DNA from: CAYJPV01 sp964396055
GTDB lineage: Bacteria > Acidobacteriota > Vicinamibacteria > Vicinamibacterales > JAKQTR01
Length of the DNA: 55,280 nt
Assembly: GCA_964396055.1 (NCBI GenBank)
Contig: CAYNDV010000013.1
Coordinates: forward strand, 1 to 55,280
Direction of reading: 5' to 3'
The translations under genes were made by a program, and so were the position numbers. Below, piece by piece: positions 23,141 to 31,444 of the stretch (the stretch's first letter is position 1; each line of letters starts with the position of its first letter). The notes beneath the pieces were generated by a model that saw nothing but the letters and a program-made list of their open reading frames with translations, had not been told where the DNA came from and did not search any database.

Positions 23141-25348
23141 ATGCGTCTTCGTCGTCTGCTTGCGTGTGGCGTGTTGTGCGGCATCGCCGGGCTGTGCGCG
23201 CCGGCCGTGGCCCTGGCCCTCGAAGGCCGCGTGGTGGATGAGCGGACGGGCAAGCCCGTTCCCAACGCGGAAGTGACAATCCTCGGCCGCCCGGGCGTGG
23301 TCTACACCGACGCCGACGGGCGGTTCACGTGGAAGCCCGATCCGCCGCTGCCGTTCGAGATCCTCGTCATCCTGCCCGGCGAACGTTTCACGAAGCCGGT
23401 CCTGGTGGAAGCCCTGCCCGGCGACGGGCCGCTCGAGGTCAAGATCTCGTCGCTGGTGGAAGAGACGGTCACGGTGACCGCCGGGGCCGCGCCCGACATC
23501 GAGGCGACGCTGGGCAGCGCGACGACCCTCCTGCCGGCGCAGGAGATCCTCACGCGCCAGCCCGCCAACCTTACCCAGGCCCTCGAGAGCATCGCCGGCG
23601 TGTCGAGCGTATCGGAAGGCCACGCGGCGGTCCCGGCGATCCGCGGCCTCGCCCGCGGCCGCACGCTCATCCTCATCGACGGCGCACGGGTGACGAGCGA
23701 TCGCCGCGTCGGCCCCAGCGCCACGTTCGTGGATCCCTTCGTCCTGGACGGCGTGGAAGTCGCCCGCGGCCCCGGGTCGGTGGCCTACGGGTCCGACGCC
23801 TTCGGCGGAGTCATCTACGCGCGGACCCGCCGCATCGCACCCGGCACGCCGCTGTCGTTCCGCGTGGTCGGCGCCGCCGGCGCCGGGATTCCCCAGCAGC
23901 GGATCGGCGCCGAGATCGCGAAGGGGCTCGGCAAAGGCGGCCTGATGTTCCAGGCGCACTACCGCGACTTCGACAACTACTCGAGCCCGGCCGGCGAAGT
24001 CGTCAATTCGGGCGCCACGGACCAGGGATTCCTCGCGCGGGGCGAACACGAAGTCGGGCGCGGCGTGTTCAGCGCCGTCCTGCAGAGCGACTTCGGCCGC
24101 GACATCGACCGTCCGCGCAACAACTCGACGACCGTCCGGTTCTACTATCCCATCGAGGACTCCCATCGGCTCACGATGGGCTACGACCTGCGGCGCGTCG
24201 GCGGGTTCGAACGGATGACGTTCAGCGCCTTTGGCGGCCGGTACCGGCAGATGACCGACCAGGACCGGTATGCCACGGCCACGCGCGGGCGGTCGCTCGA
24301 GCGCGCGGACTACACCGCCGACGACTACCAGGTGCGCGCGTCGGCCGAAAAGCTGTTCAGCCAGGCGCGGTTCGAGTTCGGCGTCGACGTCAACGGCCGT
24401 TTCAACGTGCACGCCACCGACATGGTGCGCCAGTACGACCTGGCCGGGAACATCGCCGCCGAATCGACCACCGTCTCGATTGACGAGGCCCGGCGCACCA
24501 ACAGCGGCGCCTTCGCCACGGTCGAGGCGGCGTTCGGGCCGCGGGTGACGGTGGGCGCCGGCCTGCGCGGCGATCACGTCGGGTCGAAGAACGTGGGCGG
24601 CTACTTCGGCGATCAGTCCACGTCGGACACGGCCCTGTCGGGCAGCGGATCGGTGAGCGTCGTGCTGGGCCGCGGATTCTCGCTCACGGGCCAGGCGGGC
24701 TCCGGGTTCCGCGACCCGACCGTCTCGGACCGGTACTACCGCGGGCCCACGGGCCGCGGCTTCATCACCGGCAACCCCGACCTCGAGCCGGAGCGCAGCC
24801 TCCAGTTCGACACAGGCCTCCGCTACACGTCGTCGCGCGTGCGGGCGGCGCTGTCGGTGTTTCATTACCGCATCAACGACCTGATCGAGCGGTACCAGAC
24901 GGCGCCGGACTTCTACTACTTCCGCAACCGCGGCCGGGCGCAGATCCGGGGCGTCGAACTGGAGTTGCACGCTGTGGTCGGCGCGGGCGTCACGCTGGAG
25001 TCCACCGCGACCGTCACGCGGGGGCTCGCGCTCGACGATGACGCGGCGCTGGACGACATCCCGCCGGCGACCTTCACGTTCGGCCTGCGGCGTCCTGTGT
25101 CCACGCGCGGGTTCGTCGCGGTGCGGGCGGCGTTCTTCGGTGAGGACGACCGCCCCGGGCCGACCGAGGTCCGGATGCCGGGCTACACCCTGCTGGATCT
25201 GACCGGCGGCCTGTCGCTCGGGAAGGCGCTCGACATCAACGTGGCCGTGCGCAACCTGCTCGATCAGACGTACCCGGTCAGTCCGGACGCCCGCGCCGTC
25301 GCGGCGCCGGGCCTGAACGCCACCGTGACCATGGTGGCGCGTTTCTGA
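23141..25348 (+). CDS. TonB-dependent outer-membrane receptor with N-terminal carboxypeptidase-regulatory domain
   Basis: Outer-membrane gated porin for a siderophore, vitamin or saccharide. ATG 23141 is preferred because AGGTGA stands five bases ahead; an upstream GTG at 23132 would add three residues. 735 residues. Signal peptide to about 27. A carboxypeptidase-regulatory-like beta domain (about 28-95: GRVVDERTGKPVPNAEV, TDADGRFTW) is typical of Acidobacteriota and Bacteroidota receptors. The plug domain has LTQALESIAGVS, IRGLARGRTLILIDG and VARGPGSVAYGSDAFGGVI. The 22-strand barrel follows and ends in an aromatic residue (VARF), the usual BAM signal. The ligand is not evident; the ABC importer at 13394-16462 could be its inner-membrane partner, but it is not adjacent. 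Confidence 0.92.
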   Translation: MRLRRLLACGVLCGIAGLCAPAVALALEGRVVDERTGKPVPNAEVTILGRPGVVYTDADGRFTWKPDPPLPFEILVILPGERFTKPVLVEALPGDGPLEVKISSLVEETVTVTAGAAPDIEATLGSATTLLPAQEILTRQPANLTQALESIAGVSSVSEGHAAVPAIRGLARGRTLILIDGARVTSDRRVGPSATFVDPFVLDGVEVARGPGSVAYGSDAFGGVIYARTRRIAPGTPLSFRVVGAAGAGIPQQRIGAEIAKGLGKGGLMFQAHYRDFDNYSSPAGEVVNSGATDQGFLARGEHEVGRGVFSAVLQSDFGRDIDRPRNNSTTVRFYYPIEDSHRLTMGYDLRRVGGFERMTFSAFGGRYRQMTDQDRYATATRGRSLERADYTADDYQVRASAEKLFSQARFEFGVDVNGRFNVHATDMVRQYDLAGNIAAESTTVSIDEARRTNSGAFATVEAAFGPRVTVGAGLRGDHVGSKNVGGYFGDQSTSDTALSGSGSVSVVLGRGFSLTGQAGSGFRDPTVSDRYYRGPTGRGFITGNPDLEPERSLQFDTGLRYTSSRVRAALSVFHYRINDLIERYQTAPDFYYFRNRGRAQIRGVELELHAVVGAGVTLESTATVTRGLALDDDAALDDIPPATFTFGLRRPVSTRGFVAVRAAFFGEDDRPGPTEVRMPGYTLLDLTGGLSLGKALDINVAVRNLLDQTYPVSPDARAVAAPGLNATVTMVARF

Positions 25349-25394
25349 ACGTCCGTTTCCGCGGGCGGGCTCCCCTCCGGCCCTCCGGCCGATT

Positions 25395-25400
25395 TATACT
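25395..25400 (+). promoter_or_regulatory. Putative -10 box TATACT for pruA
   Basis: TATACT 125 bases before the pruA ATG, within 176 non-coding bases after the receptor gene. The long leader between them shows no riboswitch fold that I recognise. Confidence 0.35.
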
Positions 25401-25524
25401 GGTCTGTCCCTGATCATCGTTTCTACCCGGACGTGGGTTCCCGGATGCGCGCCGCGCGTGGCGAAGGCGCGGCCCGCTGGTGGCGTCCGGGGCGCCCCTG
25501 GCGGGCGTTGTTGAGGCACGTTCC

Positions 25525-27153
25525 ATGAACAACAGTGTGTTTCGCATCGAGTCTCCGCAGAACGAGCCCGTCCTCAACTACGGGCCGGGCAGCGCCGAGC
25601 GCAAGGCCATCGCCCTGGAGCTGGCGGCCATGACCGCGCAGCCCCTGGAGATCCCGCTCGTCATCGGCGGCCGGGAAGTCCGGACCGGCAACCTGGCGAC
25701 GGCGCTCAACCCGAACGACGGGTCGGTGCTGGCCCGGTATCACCAGGCGTCGGAGGCGGAGGTCACCGCGGCCATTGAGGCGGCCGTCGAGGCGCGGCGC
25801 CAGTGGGAATCCCTGTCGTGGGTGGAGCGCGCCTCGATTACGCTGCGCGCGGCCGAACTCATCTCGAAGAAGTACCGCAACCGCATCCTGGCGGCCACGA
25901 TGCTGGGCCAGGGCAAGAACGTCTACCAGGCCGAAATCGACGCCGCGTGCGAGGTGATCGACTTCCTGCGCTTCAACGCGTACTTCGCCGGCGAGATCTA
26001 CGCCGAGCAGCCGCGGTCGCGGGGCGACCAGCTCAACCGCCTCGAGTACCGGCCCCTCGAGGGGTTTGTGCTGGCGGTCAGCCCGTTCAACTTCACGGCC
26101 ATCGGATCGAACCTCAACATGTCGGTGGCCCTGATGGGCAACGCGACCGTGTGGAAGCCGGCCAGCACCGCGGTGCTGTCGTCGTGGGTGCTCATGCAGA
26201 TCTTCCGCGAGGCGGGCCTGCCGCCGGGCGTCATCAACTTCGTCCCCGGCAGCGGGTCGATGGTGGGACGGGTGGCCCTCGCGCACCGGGAGCTGGCGGG
26301 CGTGCACTTCACCGGGTCGAACGGCACGTTCAACGCGCTGTGGCGCGGCGTCGCGGCCAACCTCGAACGGTACCGCAGCTATCCCCGCATCGTCGGCGAG
26401 ACCGGCGGCAAGGGCTTCGTCTTCGCGCACGCGTCGGCGGATCCGTACGAGGTGGCCACCGCCCTCGTGCGCGGAGGCTTCGAGTACCAGGGGCAGAAGT
26501 GCTCGGCGGCGAGCCGCGCCTACATCCCGCGATCGCTCTGGCCCGCGGTGAAGGGCGCCATGCTGGACATGATCGGCAGCCTCCGCATGGGCGACGTGCG
26601 GGATCTGTCGAACTTCGTCAATCCCGTCATCGACGAGGCGTCGTTCGACAACATCAGCGGCTACATCGCGAAGGCCAAGGCCTCGCCCGACGCCGAGATC
26701 CTCACCGGCGGCACGGGTGACAAGACGAAGGGCTTCTACATCAAGCCGACCGTGGTCCTCACGACCGACCCGCACTTCGTCACGATGGAAGAGGAGATCT
26801 TCGGCCCGGTCCTGACCATCTACGTCTACGAGGACCAGGCCTGGCGCGCCGCGCTCGAACTGGTCGACACCACGTCTCCGTACGCCCTGACGGGCTGCGT
26901 CTTCACGCAGGATCGCTACGTGTTCGTCGAGGCGTGCCGCGCGCTGAAGTACGCCGCAGGCAACTTCTACCTCAACGACAAGCCGACCGGCGCGGCCGTG
27001 GGTCTGCAGCCCTTCGGCGGCGCGCGCGGCTCCGGCACCAACGACAAGGCCGGCGGCCCGCACAACCTGATGCGGTGGGTGAGCCCGCGGACGGTCAAGG
27101 AGACGTTCGTGCCGGCGTCGGACTATCGGTATCCGTTCCTGGAACGGGAGTAA
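25525..27153 (+). CDS. pruA: L-glutamate gamma-semialdehyde (1-pyrroline-5-carboxylate) dehydrogenase
   Basis: Oxidises glutamate-5-semialdehyde to glutamate with NAD+, the second step of proline catabolism; cytosolic. 542 residues from ATG 25525 match the stand-alone P5C dehydrogenase length; an upstream in-frame start adds only a non-conserved stretch. Motifs: VSPFNFTAIGSN, NATVWKPASTAV, HFTGSNGTF, VGETGGKGFVFAH, the catalytic Cys in YQGQKCSAASR, EEIFGPVLTIYVY, and the C-terminal NDKPTGAAVGLQPFGGARGSGTNDKAGG. A proline dehydrogenase is not in the window, so this is a separate-enzyme (non-PutA) arrangement. Followed by a clear hairpin terminator. Confidence 0.95.
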   Translation: MNNSVFRIESPQNEPVLNYGPGSAERKAIALELAAMTAQPLEIPLVIGGREVRTGNLATALNPNDGSVLARYHQASEAEVTAAIEAAVEARRQWESLSWVERASITLRAAELISKKYRNRILAATMLGQGKNVYQAEIDAACEVIDFLRFNAYFAGEIYAEQPRSRGDQLNRLEYRPLEGFVLAVSPFNFTAIGSNLNMSVALMGNATVWKPASTAVLSSWVLMQIFREAGLPPGVINFVPGSGSMVGRVALAHRELAGVHFTGSNGTFNALWRGVAANLERYRSYPRIVGETGGKGFVFAHASADPYEVATALVRGGFEYQGQKCSAASRAYIPRSLWPAVKGAMLDMIGSLRMGDVRDLSNFVNPVIDEASFDNISGYIAKAKASPDAEILTGGTGDKTKGFYIKPTVVLTTDPHFVTMEEEIFGPVLTIYVYEDQAWRAALELVDTTSPYALTGCVFTQDRYVFVEACRALKYAAGNFYLNDKPTGAAVGLQPFGGARGSGTNDKAGGPHNLMRWVSPRTVKETFVPASDYRYPFLERE

Positions 27154-27173
27154 GGGCGGAGACGCGCCGTGTC

Positions 27174-27212
27174 GCTCGACCGTTAGGCCGCCCCCCGGCC
27201 CAACGGTCGAGC
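27174..27212 (+). terminator. Hairpin terminator after pruA
   Basis: A perfect 11-bp outer stem (GCTCGACCGTT with AACGGTCGAGC) encloses a 5-bp inner stem with a C5 loop. A short T4 follows eight bases downstream. It starts 20 bases after the pruA stop. Confidence 0.75.
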
Positions 27213-27224
27213 GGTCTGCCTTTT

Positions 27225-27250
27225 CCGAACGGCCGAACGGCCGAACGGCC
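27225..27250. repeat. Three tandem 8-bp repeats (ccgaacgg) upstream of a consensus -10
   Basis: Three exact copies of ccgaacgg end two bases before TGTATAAT, so they occupy the -35 region of the next gene. Each repeat junction makes a CGGCCG palindrome. Could be an activator or repressor array, or simple slippage. Confidence 0.8.
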
Positions 27251-27251
27251 T

Positions 27252-27258
27252 GTATAAT
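27252..27258 (+). promoter_or_regulatory. Consensus -10 box GTATAAT
   Basis: Exact TATAAT at 27253-27258 preceded by G. It is 58 bases before the ATG of the small secreted protein. No TTGACA-like -35; the 8-bp repeats stand in its place. Confidence 0.6.
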
Positions 27259-27316
27259 TCCCCATCCGCCCGCGGGCTGGCTGCCGGGGCGGACCGGAAT
27301 CCTCCAGGAGACATCC

Positions 27317-27715
27317 ATGAAGAAGCTGCTCGTCATCGCCGTGTTCGCTGCCCTGCTGGTGCCCGCCGTGGCCCTGGCCCAGGACCCGCCCAAGCCGGAG
27401 ACCAAGGCCGAGAAGGTCGACGTGTCGGGCGTGTGGGACATGGTCGTCGAGACGCCCCAGGGGCAGATGAACCTGACTGCCACCTTCAAGCAGGACGGCG
27501 AGAAGCTGACCGGCACCCAGGCCAGCCCCATGGGCGAAGTCGCGCTCGAGGGCACCATCGTTGGCACTGAGATCAAGTACACGATCGTCGTCGACATGCA
27601 GGGCCAGCAGATGTCGGTGGTCTTCGGCGGCAAGGTCGAAGGCGACACCATGTCGGGCATCTTCGAATTCGGCGGGATGGGGTCCGCCGGCTGGAGCGCG
27701 AAGAAGCGGCAGTAG
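27317..27715 (+). CDS. Small secreted protein of unknown function
   Basis: 132 residues with a textbook signal peptide (MKKLLVIAVFAALLVPAVALA, cleavage before Q). The mature part of about 110 residues is rich in alternating hydrophobic/polar segments and looks all-beta: VSGVWDMVVETPQGQMNLT, LTGTQASPMGEV, IKYTIVVDMQGQQMSVVFGG, SGIFEFGG. Such SGxWxxxxxTPxG proteins are common exported proteins of soil bacteria; the pattern suggests a small lipocalin-like or calycin beta barrel, which is an inference. It has its own strong promoter and a likely terminator (27738-27779), so it is a single-gene unit and perhaps abundant. AGGAG lies upstream of the ATG. Confidence 0.85.
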   Translation: MKKLLVIAVFAALLVPAVALAQDPPKPETKAEKVDVSGVWDMVVETPQGQMNLTATFKQDGEKLTGTQASPMGEVALEGTIVGTEIKYTIVVDMQGQQMSVVFGGKVEGDTMSGIFEFGGMGSAGWSAKKRQ

Positions 27716-27737
27716 CCCGTTCCCGTCATCCCGGCAC

Positions 27738-27779
27738 ACGCCGCCGGTGCGCAGGGCCGTCCCCGCGTGCCGGCGGCGT
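27738..27779 (+). terminator. Possible terminator hairpin
   Basis: A perfect 10-bp stem (ACGCCGCCGG with its complement) with a 22-base loop starts 22 bases after the stop of the small secreted protein. No long U-tract. The rest of the 232-base gap to the next gene shows only a weak TAGAGT at about 27836. Confidence 0.45.
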
Positions 27780-27947
27780 TCCTGCGTACCCGCGCGGCCG
27801 TCCCCCGGTCCCTTTACGTTTCCCGGCCCGTGCGCTAGAGTGGTCCCGAGCGCGCCGTCTTGCGTCGGTCGGTCCTTCCCGGCGCCCCCTCCCACAAGCG
27901 GCCCCGCGCGCTCCTGTCCCGGTCCCCCGCGAACACGGAGAAACGTC

Positions 27948-28550
27948 GTGCGCACCGGTGGTGTCCTGTCCGCAGTCGTCCTGGCCTGCGTGTGGGTGGT
28001 TGTGTCTGCGCCCGGCGCCCAGGCCGGCGAGCCGCCCGCTGAACCGGCCCGTCCGCGCCGCGCCGAGTCGGCCGGCCCGCCGCCCGGCACCTCGGTGGTC
28101 AACGTCCGGGGCCTGGTCAACGGCAACCTGGACGCGTCGCGATTCCTCGATGAGGCCCGGTGCCGCTCGGGCACGGTCCGGGCGCTGGTGGACGCCCTCG
28201 AGGGCTCGGACCTGCTGGTCTTCGTGGAACTGCGGCCGGGCGTGGAGGGCGGAACGGGCTGGCTCCAGCTGCTGGGCGGCTGTGGTGACTACCGGGCCGT
28301 GCACGTGGCCCTGGACGTGCGGCGCCCGCTCGCTGACCGCATCGGGTGGCTCGGCCACGAACTCTGGCACGCGTTCGAGATCGCCACCGAGCCGCAGGTC
28401 TGCGACGACGACAGCCTGACGGCGCTCCTGCAGCGGATCGGCTATGCCACGGGCCCGGAGGACGAGTCGTTCGAGACCGACGGCGCTCGCACGGCCGGCG
28501 TCCGGGCCAGGCGCGAGGCGCTGGATCCTGACGCCGACGACGGCTGCTGA
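27948..28550 (+). CDS. Putative secreted HExxH protein, function unknown
   Basis: Start GTG 27948 with GGAG nine bases upstream gives 200 residues; the N-terminus is a signal peptide (VLSAVVLACVWVVVSAPGAQA). The middle has a conserved-looking segment LGHELWHAFEIA, an HExxH zinc-peptidase signature, so this may be a small exported metallopeptidase or a degenerate relative. I could not match it to a named peptidase family; the third metal ligand is not obvious, though Asp/Glu residues follow (ATEPQVCDDDS). Two Cys in the mature part may form a disulfide. The C-terminal tail is acidic and probably disordered. Confidence 0.7.
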   Translation: MRTGGVLSAVVLACVWVVVSAPGAQAGEPPAEPARPRRAESAGPPPGTSVVNVRGLVNGNLDASRFLDEARCRSGTVRALVDALEGSDLLVFVELRPGVEGGTGWLQLLGGCGDYRAVHVALDVRRPLADRIGWLGHELWHAFEIATEPQVCDDDSLTALLQRIGYATGPEDESFETDGARTAGVRARREALDPDADDGC

Positions 28551-28569
28551 CGGGGTCGCCGAATCGGGC

Positions 28570-29700
28570 CTACTGACCCGCGCGCCTGGCCAGTTCGGCC
28601 ACGTCCGGGTACTTCTCGCCCAGGGGGAACGTGCTGGAGGCCATCTCGCGCACGGTCCAGGCGGCCACCCGCGCCCGCGCGGCCTCGGGCACGTCCTTGT
28701 GGCGTTCCGCGCTGCCGCTGACGAACAGTTCGGCGTTGGTCTGCAGCAGGTGCGGCGGGTGCATCTCGAAGCTGTCCTGGTGCTGCTGCATGTACTTGAA
28801 GCCGCACTTGTGGACCACGTCCGCCAGTTCGGCGTCCGTAAGGGGCGCGACGCCGAGGAAGGCGGCCACCTGGCGGACGACGGCGGGCAGGTCCCTCTTC
28901 ATGTCCTCGAAGTAGAGGAACAGCACGTTCGGCTCGCGCTGCGCCCGGTCCCACCAGCCCTTCACGTGATCGGTCCACGTGCCCCACCACATGAGGTCCG
29001 CCGACGTGTACCACTCCTCGAACTGCGCCAGGGGCGGCGCCATGGCGCCAACGTTGGTCACGACGAAGTCGATGCAGCTGGCGAAGCACGAGACCGGGTG
29101 CCGCGCCACGTAGATGTACTTCGCCGCGCCCGAGAAGGGGCAGAGCGAGGCCGGCAGGTGGGTCTTGATGATGCGCGTCGGCCGCTCGGTGCCGATGGGC
29201 GCCGCCTCGTCGATGTCCACGCTCATGCGCCCCTCGATCCACGGCGACACGGCGTACATCTGCCGGCCCGTCTCGACGAGGTCGCCGCGGCCCCGGTGCA
29301 GGATCTGGAACACCACGTGCTGCATCCAGGTGGTGCCGCACTTCATCTGGGTGACCACGAAGACGTCCTCGGGCCTGGGGAGGTACGACTCGGCCCGGGC
29401 GAAGGTCTTGACGCTGGTGGTGCCGCCCGGCGCCGACACGCCGCGGTACTGGATGCGGGCCTTCCGGAAGTCCATCCGGGCCAGGCGCGCGTTGAGCCAC
29501 AGGATCGGCGCGAGCAGCCAGGCGTGGAGGCGCAGGCGGCGGCGGAACCGGGTGCGCGCCTCCGGCGGGAGGCCGTAGTAGCTGAGCCCGACGGTGCGGG
29601 CATCCTCCCAGCGCAGGACCGACGACAAGTAGAAGCCCTGGACGACGTAGAGCGCCACGAGCGCGCCGAGGATTGCGACCACCCACCACAAGATCGTCAT
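28570..29700 (-). CDS. Membrane-anchored PAPS-dependent sulfotransferase
   Basis: Transfers sulfate from PAPS to a hydroxyl or amine. 376 residues. An N-terminal helix (about 3-24) and a second hydrophobic stretch near 60-70 suggest a membrane anchor. The sulfotransferase domain begins near residue 100: VTQMKCGTTWMQ is the 5'-phosphosulfate loop with its Lys and Thr residues, IKTHLPASL the usual next block, ARHPVSCFAS the 3'-phosphate loop, and FLYFEDMKRDL a conserved strand. This resembles the eukaryotic cytosolic SULT type more than bacterial Stf/NodH enzymes. Substrate unknown; lipids or exported glycans fit the anchor. The -10-like box lies six bases ahead of the ATG. Confidence 0.85.
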   Translation of the reverse strand: MTILWWVVAILGALVALYVVQGFYLSSVLRWEDARTVGLSYYGLPPEARTRFRRRLRLHAWLLAPILWLNARLARMDFRKARIQYRGVSAPGGTTSVKTFARAESYLPRPEDVFVVTQMKCGTTWMQHVVFQILHRGRGDLVETGRQMYAVSPWIEGRMSVDIDEAAPIGTERPTRIIKTHLPASLCPFSGAAKYIYVARHPVSCFASCIDFVVTNVGAMAPPLAQFEEWYTSADLMWWGTWTDHVKGWWDRAQREPNVLFLYFEDMKRDLPAVVRQVAAFLGVAPLTDAELADVVHKCGFKYMQQHQDSFEMHPPHLLQTNAELFVSGSAERHKDVPEAARARVAAWTVREMASSTFPLGEKYPDVAELARRAGQ

Positions 29701-29706
29701 GACGGC

Positions 29707-29713
29707 ATGTTAC
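29707..29713 (-). promoter_or_regulatory. Putative -10 box GTAACAT, leaderless sulfotransferase
   Basis: On the minus strand GTAACAT is followed by six bases and the ATG (29700). No ribosome site is visible, so a leaderless transcript is likely if this is the promoter. Confidence 0.45.
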
Positions 29714-29731
29714 CCGACGGGCGCCCGCGGT

Positions 29732-31261
29732 TCACGCCCCGGCCGAGACGCGGTTCTTGCCGGCGGCCTTGGCGGCGTAGACGGCGTCGTCGGCCCGCTT
29801 GATGAACGCCTCGGGAGTCTGGCCCGGCTCGAAGGCGGCCACGCCGAAGCTGCCGGTGATCCGGACCGGGCGGCCGTCCGGGCCGAGGATGCCGGCGCGG
29901 GCTCCCACCTCGGCCTCGATGGCCGCGCGCAGCCGCTCGCCGGCGATCTCGGCCCCCGCCACACCGGTGTCGGGCATGATGACGATGAACTCCTCGCCGC
30001 CGTAACGCGAGGCGATGTCGACGTCGGTCTGCTTGACGGTCATCGCCTCGTCGCAGTTGCGGGTGCTCTGGCGCAGGGTCCGGGCCACTTCCCGCAGCAC
30101 GTCGTCGCCTTTCAGGTGGCCGTAACGATCGTTGATGGCCTTGAAGTCGTCGAGGTCGATCATCACCAGCGCAAGCGGGTGGCCGTACCGGGTGGAGCGG
30201 GCCATTTCACCGCGCAGGCGATCGTGGAAGTAGCGGTAGTTGTACAGGCCGGTGAGCGGGTCGGTGACCGCCATGCGCTGCGCGTCCTCGATCAGCCGCG
30301 CCTGGCGCAGGCCCACCGCCACCTGGGCGCTCAACGTGGACAGCAGCCGCACGTCGTCCTCGTCGAAGGCATGCTCGGCCACGCTTTCGATCGTCAGGAC
30401 GCCGTGGAGCTGGTCCTCGAAGAGGATCGGCGCGGCAATCTCGGAGCGGACGCCGTCGATGCCCGACGCGAGGTAGTTGGGTTCGGCCCGTACGTCGCCG
30501 ACGTTGATCGGGCGCTGCTCGAGCGCGCAGCGGCCCGTGATGCCGCGGCCGAACGGGATGCGCAGGCCGAGCAGGTCGGCGGAGTAGCCGCCGGTGGACG
30601 CCTCGAACACCAGTTCGCCGCCGTCGACCTTGAGAATCGCGCACGAGTCGTGGCCGAGCCGGTCCCGGATCTGGTTGACGATCCACGGGAACAGCAGCTC
30701 GGGCCGCGTGATGGCGGCCAGCTGGATCCCGATGGCCTGCACCAGCTCGAGCTGCGACCGGATCCGCGCGTTGTAGATGGCCACGCCCAGCTGCGTGCCG
30801 AGCACGCGGAGCAGGTGCAGATCGCGCTCGCCGAACGCGGCCGGCAGCCGGCTTTGCGTGTTGAGGACGCCCAGCAGCCGGCCGCGGAACACGATCGGCA
30901 CGTCCAGCTCGGAGCGGAACACTTCGTCGCCGAAGTGGACGTACGCGGGGTCCTGCGTCACGTCGGCGACCAGCACCTCAGCCCGCGATCGCGCGCAACG
31001 TCCCGTCAGCCCCCGGTCGAGGGCCACCCGCCTGCCGATGAACGCGTCCGGGTACGACGTGACCGCGCGGATGACCAGGTCCTGGCCTTCCTGGAGCAGC
31101 ACGGCGCAGTACGAGTAGTCGAGCGAGGCCTTGATGCGCTCGACCGACAGGCGCAGCAGCCGGTCGAGGTCGTGCTCGGCGCTGATCTGCAGGCCGATGT
31201 CGAGGATGAGCTCCATGTCGGCCGGCGTCGCCGCCGGTCCCTGTCCGTGAGGCTGGTCCAT
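29732..31261 (-). CDS. GAF-GAF-GGDEF diguanylate cyclase
   Basis: Makes cyclic di-GMP in response to signals sensed by two GAF domains; soluble, no membrane segment. ATG 31261 gives 509 residues; GTG 31279 is an alternative start. The first GAF is about residues 20-165 (SYCAVLLQEGQDLVIRA, LDRGLTGRCARSR) and the second about 185-335 (DSCAILKVDGGELVFE, GRGITGRCALEQ). The GGDEF domain runs from about 340, with DPLTGLYNYRYFHDRL, the metal-binding DLDDFKAIND, and the active-site loop RYGGEEF, so it should be catalytic. The I-site position five residues before GGEEF reads TDVD instead of RxxD, so product inhibition through that site is probably absent. An Asp/Glu-containing insert precedes the loop. 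Confidence 0.92.
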   Translation of the reverse strand: MDQPHGQGPAATPADMELILDIGLQISAEHDLDRLLRLSVERIKASLDYSYCAVLLQEGQDLVIRAVTSYPDAFIGRRVALDRGLTGRCARSRAEVLVADVTQDPAYVHFGDEVFRSELDVPIVFRGRLLGVLNTQSRLPAAFGERDLHLLRVLGTQLGVAIYNARIRSQLELVQAIGIQLAAITRPELLFPWIVNQIRDRLGHDSCAILKVDGGELVFEASTGGYSADLLGLRIPFGRGITGRCALEQRPINVGDVRAEPNYLASGIDGVRSEIAAPILFEDQLHGVLTIESVAEHAFDEDDVRLLSTLSAQVAVGLRQARLIEDAQRMAVTDPLTGLYNYRYFHDRLRGEMARSTRYGHPLALVMIDLDDFKAINDRYGHLKGDDVLREVARTLRQSTRNCDEAMTVKQTDVDIASRYGGEEFIVIMPDTGVAGAEIAGERLRAAIEAEVGARAGILGPDGRPVRITGSFGVAAFEPGQTPEAFIKRADDAVYAAKAAGKNRVSAGA

Positions 31262-31311
31262 AGTCTGTCGCGGGGCCACGGGGGCGTCCTCAGGAACGCT
31301 GATCGCGAACC

Positions 31312-31318
31312 ATACTAC
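31312..31318 (-). promoter_or_regulatory. Putative -10 box GTAGTAT for the diguanylate cyclase
   Basis: Read on the minus strand, 50 bases before the ATG, in the divergent gap shared with the ROK-type gene. Confidence 0.4.
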
Positions 31319-31384
31319 AGGCGCGCGGCGGGATCCACCGCGAGCGGGCGCGCACGGCAGGCACCCCGGAGGCGCGGCGAGGTT

Positions 31385-31391
31385 GTACAAT
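31385..31391 (+). promoter_or_regulatory. Putative -10 box GTACAAT for the ROK-nagA operon
   Basis: GTACAAT lies 53 bases before the ATG at 31445; together with the minus-strand box it makes a back-to-back divergent promoter pair about 70 bases apart. Confidence 0.4.
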
Positions 31392-31444
31392 TCCAGGAGG
31401 CCGGCCGCCGCGGACGTTCCCGCCGGCGGCCCGCCAGGTGACCC

